Shown here: piece by piece, positions 59,749 through 64,000 of the stretch
Numbering within the stretch: the stretch's first letter is position 1
How the letters are laid out: each line of letters opens with the position of its first letter
Assembly: GCF_030867145.1 (NCBI RefSeq)
Contig: NC_134434.1
Span: 2,170,001 to 2,234,000 of the forward strand
DNA length: 64,000 nt
DNA from: Opisthocomus hoazin
Lineage: Eukaryota; Chordata; Aves; Opisthocomiformes; Opisthocomidae
Direction: 5' to 3'
The notes under the pieces: model-generated
The model's database searches: none
Told to the model about the DNA's origin: nothing
The model's input: only the letters and a program-made list of their open reading frames with translations
Translations under genes and position numbers: made by a program

Positions 59749-61645
59749 CTAGCACAGCCCCGGCTGGGTGGGGGGCTCGGGGGCAGGAGGGTGTCCCTCT
59801 GGCCCTGGGGTGGGTGGGCAGCCCGGTGCCCCCCCGGTGCTGCCGGCCACCTCCCAGAGCTGCAGGTTTCCCCGGTCGCAGCTCCTGCGCCGGCTCCTCA
59901 CCCAGGCAGCCCCGCACGCCAGGGCCACCGCCACGGGCACCTTCACGCCGAGCAAGAGCAGCAGGGGGGTGACGCCGAACTGGGACCTGGGTAGGAGAAA
60001 GGAGATGATGCCAGGGCTTGAGTGGGGTGTGGGTGATGAGGATGGGGACGGGGGCACTGTGTGTCTGCCAGACGCCCTGCTTGCCCCCGGGGTGCTCCCT
60101 GGGGCTGCTGCAACCTGGAGGGACCCGGGGCTGGGGGATCCATGCGAGGGAAAGGGTATTTTAGGCTGGAGGATGCTGTTGGGGGCTTGCCTGGACCCCA
60201 CGCCCTGACTCACAGCACTGGAGGCTCTCCACAACCCGTGGGGCACAGGGGGTTGCTGGCCAACAGGTTGACGTTGCTGCCCTCGGTTGTGGTTGAAACA
60301 GCTGTGAAGAAAGCACAGAGTCAGAGCAAAGGTGTAGGTGTGCTGTAGGTGACCCTGCTTTAGCAGGGGGGTTGGACTAGATGACCCACAGAGGTCCCTT
60401 CCAACCCCTACTATTCTGTGATTCTGTGATTCTGTGATTCTGTGAAAGTGGAGACCCCTCTTCCCTGTCCTGCCCCCTGTGTTGGGGGTGTCTGCCCCAA
60501 GACTCTGGCTGTGAAGGTGCAGGAGGTGGAGATGGGGGTCCCCGGGCAGTGCACCGGGCACTGGGGAGGAGGAAGAATGAAAAGGGGGTTTAACTGGCAG
60601 GGAACCCCAAAAAATGGTCTCGTGGAAGCAGGGACCCTAAATGAGAGCGAGGGAGAAGCTCCACTCTGCACGAAGTTCTGGGCAACCTCCTCCATCCCTC
60701 ATCCAAATTTGCCCTGGGGCAGCCTCCAGCAGGTCTCGGTGCCTGCAAGGAGCTGGCTCCTGCTTTGACAACCCCGGCGTTCCCCCGTCTGGGGAAGCCC
60801 TGTCCCCAGCGCTGTGACCCTGTGACGGGCTCCATCCCACGCCTCTGCTTTGCTCCCAGCCCAGCTTTACCTGTGGAGACCATCACCTTGGTGTTGTGCC
60901 AGAGGCTGAACCACAGGCTTGTCCTCACCCCGCAGGAGTACCAGCCCGCGTCCCCCGGTGTGACACTGCCCAGCGTCACCATGAACGAGCACGCCACGTG
61001 GTTGTCCCTGATGGACACCCTGCCCTGCGTCACCGTCACCTCCGAGCCGTTGGTTTGGGCGACGTGGCTGAAGCAAAGCCAGAGGAAGCCCGAGCGGCAC
61101 CAGTACTTGGGGTAGAGCTTGTAGCCCGGCTCGTAGCTGCAGGACACCATCAGCGAGCCACCCTGCTCGGCTGTCACCTGCTCAGGGCCCGTCACTGCCC
61201 AGCCGCCTGCGGGAGACAGGGAGAGCAGCACGTACCGGCATTGCCTCGGGGAACCGGGAGGGATCCGAGCCCGGGATGCTCCGGGGCACCCTGTCCCGAG
61301 GGAGGCCGTGTCCCTGCACCCGCCGCACTGGGGAGCAGTGCTGAGGTGAGAAGTCCCCAGTCATTAAAAGAGCCCCCGTCCAACGAACGTGTTATTAAAC
61401 AGCCAAAAAGCTTACTGCCAGGGGTTCCTATAACAGCAATACAGGCGTATCGCAGAGATCAGCCCCTGCAGCCGTCCACTGGCCGCAAGAAAAAGACAGC
61501 ATCGGCTGTGACTGTCATGGGTTTCCTGGGCTGGCTCGGTCCCAGCCGCTCCGCAGCTCTGCCGGAGCCCATGGGGTGGGAGCTGCCTGAGCTGTGTGCC
61601 CCGGGTCTCACCTGGGAAAAGGGTCCAAACCAGGAAAATCCTCAT
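59749..61645 (-). CDS. CD300/CMRF35-like receptor with membrane lysine (complete, 4 exons)
   Basis: Exons in coding order: 61612-61645, 60871-61206, 60214-60301, 59749-59986; 231 residues, all phases match. A short signal peptide (MRIFLVWTLFPG) precedes one V-type Ig domain with MVSCSYEPG, KYWC and an extra Cys (FLWLC), GRVSIRDN, DAGWYSCGVR and an N-glycosylation site (NGS). A short stalk (VSTTTEGSN, then paired Cys in CPTGCGE) leads to the membrane span LLLLLGVKVPVAVALA with Lys 168 inside it. A KVP step in the membrane is also found in activating mammalian CD300 members that bind DAP12 or the Fc receptor gamma chain. The cytosolic tail (RSRRRSCDRG to PGLC) is proline-rich and has no tyrosine. 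The activating role is inferred. The ATG at 61645 was preferred to an in-frame one at 61693 because it starts the signal peptide. Confidence 0.9.
60346..60447 (+). mobile_element. CR1 3'-end fragment in a CD300-like gene intron
   Basis: Begins GTAGGTGACCCTGCTTTAGC and ends in four ATTCTGTG-type octamers. It lies between the Ig and stalk exons, antisense to the gene. Confidence 0.93.
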
Positions 61646-62943
61646 TTTCCAGCTGCTTGCTCCCCATGCAGATTTTTCCCCGTGGTTACTCATGAAGCAC
61701 CTGGAGGGATGGAGCCAGGTTCACATGCATCTGGGCATCCCAGGAGTTTTGGAAGCCTCCTTCTCCTGTCACTTCCTCGGGCAGTGTTTATGTGCAGACC
61801 CTGGATGTCTTTTTTAAAGGCAGCCGCTTCCTCCCCTTCACCCGGGGACCGTGACTCACCCTGGGGGTGTTTCATAGAGAGACTCTCTGCTTTTTCTCTG
61901 AAACAGCCTCTGGTTCCGAGCGAAACACCAAAATGCAGTGGGTTCTTCTGCCACGATGCCCGTCCCAGCGGGGGGCACAGCCCCTTCCCTGTGCACAGAG
62001 CCCAAAGCTCTCCGGGGGGCTCTGCAGGGGGCCGGGCCAGAGCCGGGCTCCAGGGACGGGGGTAGAGTGAATGCGGATCAGCCCCTGCGGATGGACCGGT
62101 TGGGACCACCGGGATGCTCTCCCGGTCATGATGGACTGGGGTGATGGACTGGGATGAGGAACAGCCATCCCTGCTGCACTGCTGCTCCCCAGCTCCCGAG
62201 CCGGCTGCCAGGGCGAGCTGGGCTGCTTTTGGTTGTTTTCTCAAGCAGAAGCGTCTCATTTCCCCCAAAACGCCTTTTTTGGCACGACCATGGGTTTTGA
62301 GTGACAACGCTGGTTTTCTCCTGAAATAAATGTTTCCACTCAAAGTTTCAGAAACCCAAACACAAAAACAAAGCTGTTTCCCTGGCAGCTGCCTTGCTGA
62401 CAGCTTCCTTCCTCGATGCCCCTTGGAACGAGAAGAAAACATCAACTCCTGGTCCTGCTGGAGGCTGAAGCGGCTGCTCCCACCCATCCCATCCCCTCCT
62501 TGTCCCCCCACCCTGGCCAGAGGCAGCTCTGGGTTTTCCTTCCCAACACCAGGTGACCCCGTTCATCCCCAGTGACCCTGCTGACGGGCTGCGGGCTGGG
62601 TCACCGCAAACAGCAGCAAGCTCTGGATTGGAGAAGTGGCTGGAGATTGCAAACCTGCTTTCTCCTGATAAGCCTTCCTGGAAAGGCTGGGCAGCCAGGC
62701 CTCCAGCCACCTCCCCAGCTGCCCTCGTCTTCTTTGCTTCGAGTGTTGGTTCCCATTGCCCGCTCCTCATGCGGCCCCGGCAGTACTGGGGTGCCCCGGG
62801 GACACCCAAAGGGGATGGCAGCAGCAGAGCGGCTCAGTGGGCGCACTGGGTTGTCCCCTCTCCCCTCCAGACTGAGCTGACACAGGAGAATTTCTTTATT
62901 GGATTTATCTGAACCCAAAGTGATCTGTTTGCTGCGGAGCTGG
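61646..62943. other. Between the second and third CD300-like genes
   Basis: No exon recognised. TTTATT at 62895-62900 gives AATAAA on the minus strand and could end the transcript of the third receptor, whose stop is at 63715. Confidence 0.45.
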
Positions 62944-63404
62944 GATGATGAGGGGACTGGAGCATCTCCCCTACGAGGAGAGGCTGAGGGAACTGGGCTT
63001 GTTCAGCCTGGAGAAGAGAAGGCTGCGAGGGGACCTTATAAATGCCTACAAATATCTGCAGGGTGGGGGTCAGGAGGATGGGGCCAAGCTCTTTTCAGTG
63101 ATGCCCAGTGACAGGACAAGGGGCAATGGGCACAAACTGAGGCACAGGAAGTTCCGTCTGAAGATGAGGAAGAACTTCTTCCCTCTGAGGGTGACGGAGC
63201 CCTGGCCCAGGCTGCCCAGGGAGGCTGTGGAGTCTCCTTCTCTGGAGATATTCAAGACCCGCCTGGACGGGGTCCTGTGCAGCCTGCTCTGGGTGACCCT
63301 GCTTCGGCAGGGGGGTTGGACTAGATGACCCACAGAGGTCCCTGCCAACCCCTACCATGCTGTGATTCTGTGATTCTGTGATTCTGTGATTCTGTGATTC
63401 TGTG
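62944..63404 (+). mobile_element. CR1 LINE, 5'-truncated
   Basis: Starts GATGATGAGGGGACTGGAGC and ends in about six ATTCTGTG octamers. It is the same subfamily as 52991-53819 and encodes an open reverse-transcriptase C-terminal end ([19 protein letters not shown]). It probably lies in the 3' UTR or 3' flank of the third CD300-like gene. Confidence 0.95.
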
Positions 63405-63714
63405 AAAACGTCCTGCTCCTCAGCCTGCGCGGGGATGGGGGATCCGGTCTCTTGCCAGCCGGGAGGTGCTGCTCAGTCCGCCAAAGCAGCGCAGGGGCAA
63501 GGGGCTCTCGGGGTCCCGCGGGCCGGGGGACGGTGCCAGCGGGGCCTTGGGCTCCAGCGTCGCAGGCAGAGGCTGTCACACCGCCGAGATGTCGCAGAGA
63601 TGGGACAGCAGCAGCCACCTCCTGCAATGCTCCTTCGCCTCCGCTGCCGCAACAAGGACGCCCCTGGACGTGACCACGAGGACATCCCCGGGGCTGCCCA
63701 CGAGAGATGCTCTG

Positions 63715-64000
63715 CTAGGACAAGCAGGAAACCTCTTCTCCCAGGAGCTGTTGGCATGGCGTCCCTGTCACCTCCTCCTGGCACAGGGTGTTTGTGTAGA
63801 CACTGTCATCCTCCGGCTCGGCGTCCTGCTCCGTGTCACCGCAGCCACCCTGGCGAGGGGTCAGCGTGTCCCCGCAGCCCTGGGGCACAGCGGGGCAGGG
63901 CAGGGGCTGCTCAGTGCCCCTGCCCGCGCTGCCCGCGCTGCCCGCACTGGAGGCCCTCACCTCTGCCAGCTGCAGCTCGTTGCTGTAGATGGGGCTGGGG
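63715..64000 (-). CDS. Third CD300-like receptor, cytoplasmic tail exons (partial)
   Basis: Two phase-0 exons. The first enters from the right edge and ends at 63961 (IYSNELQLAE, then GTGAGG). The second runs 63879 down to 63715 (GCGDTLTPRQGG, EPEDDSVYTNTLCQEE, ending VSCLS and a TAG). The two tyrosines lie in IYSNE and VYTNT, both of the Tyr-x-Asn form that can bind GRB2-type SH2 domains once phosphorylated. The extracellular part is outside the window, so calling this CD300-like rests on its place and strand in the cluster and on the tail. GAGGAG before GTGACA could be a donor, giving a different end. Confidence 0.6.
   Translation of the reverse strand, partial: PSPIYSNELQLAEVRASSAGSAGSAGRGTEQPLPCPAVPQGCGDTLTPRQGGCGDTEQDAEPEDDSVYTNTLCQEEVTGTPCQQLLGEEVSCLS

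Overview
The window is nuclear DNA from a bird. It holds many 5'-truncated CR1 LINE copies with the avian 3' tail of tandem ATTCTGTG-like octamers, has short introns and GC-rich promoters, and its intron-containing genes encode proteins very close to vertebrate ACSF2, LRRC59, EME1, MRPL27 and XYLT2. The density of genes, CpG-rich starts and minisatellites suggests a small GC-rich chromosome; this is inferred.

Layout, left to right. The first two coding exons of ACSF2 (minus) lie at 694-6926 and the gene continues off the left edge. LRRC59 (plus, 7 exons, complete) is at 10670-14377. EME1 (minus, 8 exons, complete) at 16806-21142 and MRPL27 (plus, 4 exons, complete) at 21283-25495 start head to head, 140 bp apart. 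A minus-strand gene for a small single-pass membrane protein that I cannot name is at 28550-31636; 29 bp before its first ATG is a perfect 74-bp palindrome. XYLT2 (minus, 11 exons, complete) is at 34063-47229 with a 7-kb first intron carrying three CR1 pieces. About 7 kb with no recognised gene follows (a TG-rich tract, a G-rich minisatellite, two CR1 copies). The right end holds a minus-strand cluster of CD300/CMRF35-like immune receptors: one with a tyrosine-motif tail (54003-57667), a decayed relic (about 58255-58581), one with a lysine in its membrane segment (59749-61645), and the tail exons of a third (63715 to the edge).

The genes from ACSF2 to XYLT2 have the same order and relative orientation as in human 17q21.33, read in reverse. 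Their products are unrelated housekeeping proteins: a mitochondrial acyl-CoA synthetase, an ER-membrane leucine-rich-repeat protein, the non-catalytic subunit of a structure-selective nuclease, a mitochondrial ribosomal protein and a Golgi xylosyltransferase. The receptors form a second unit: a likely inhibitory and a likely activating CD300-type receptor side by side, the usual architecture of paired myeloid receptors.

Coding exons were placed by translating each strand, matching to remembered family sequences, and requiring GT/AG borders with compatible phase. Terminal exons of the unnamed membrane gene and of the first CD300-like gene were not found. No tRNA, rRNA, CRISPR or LTR element was recognised.
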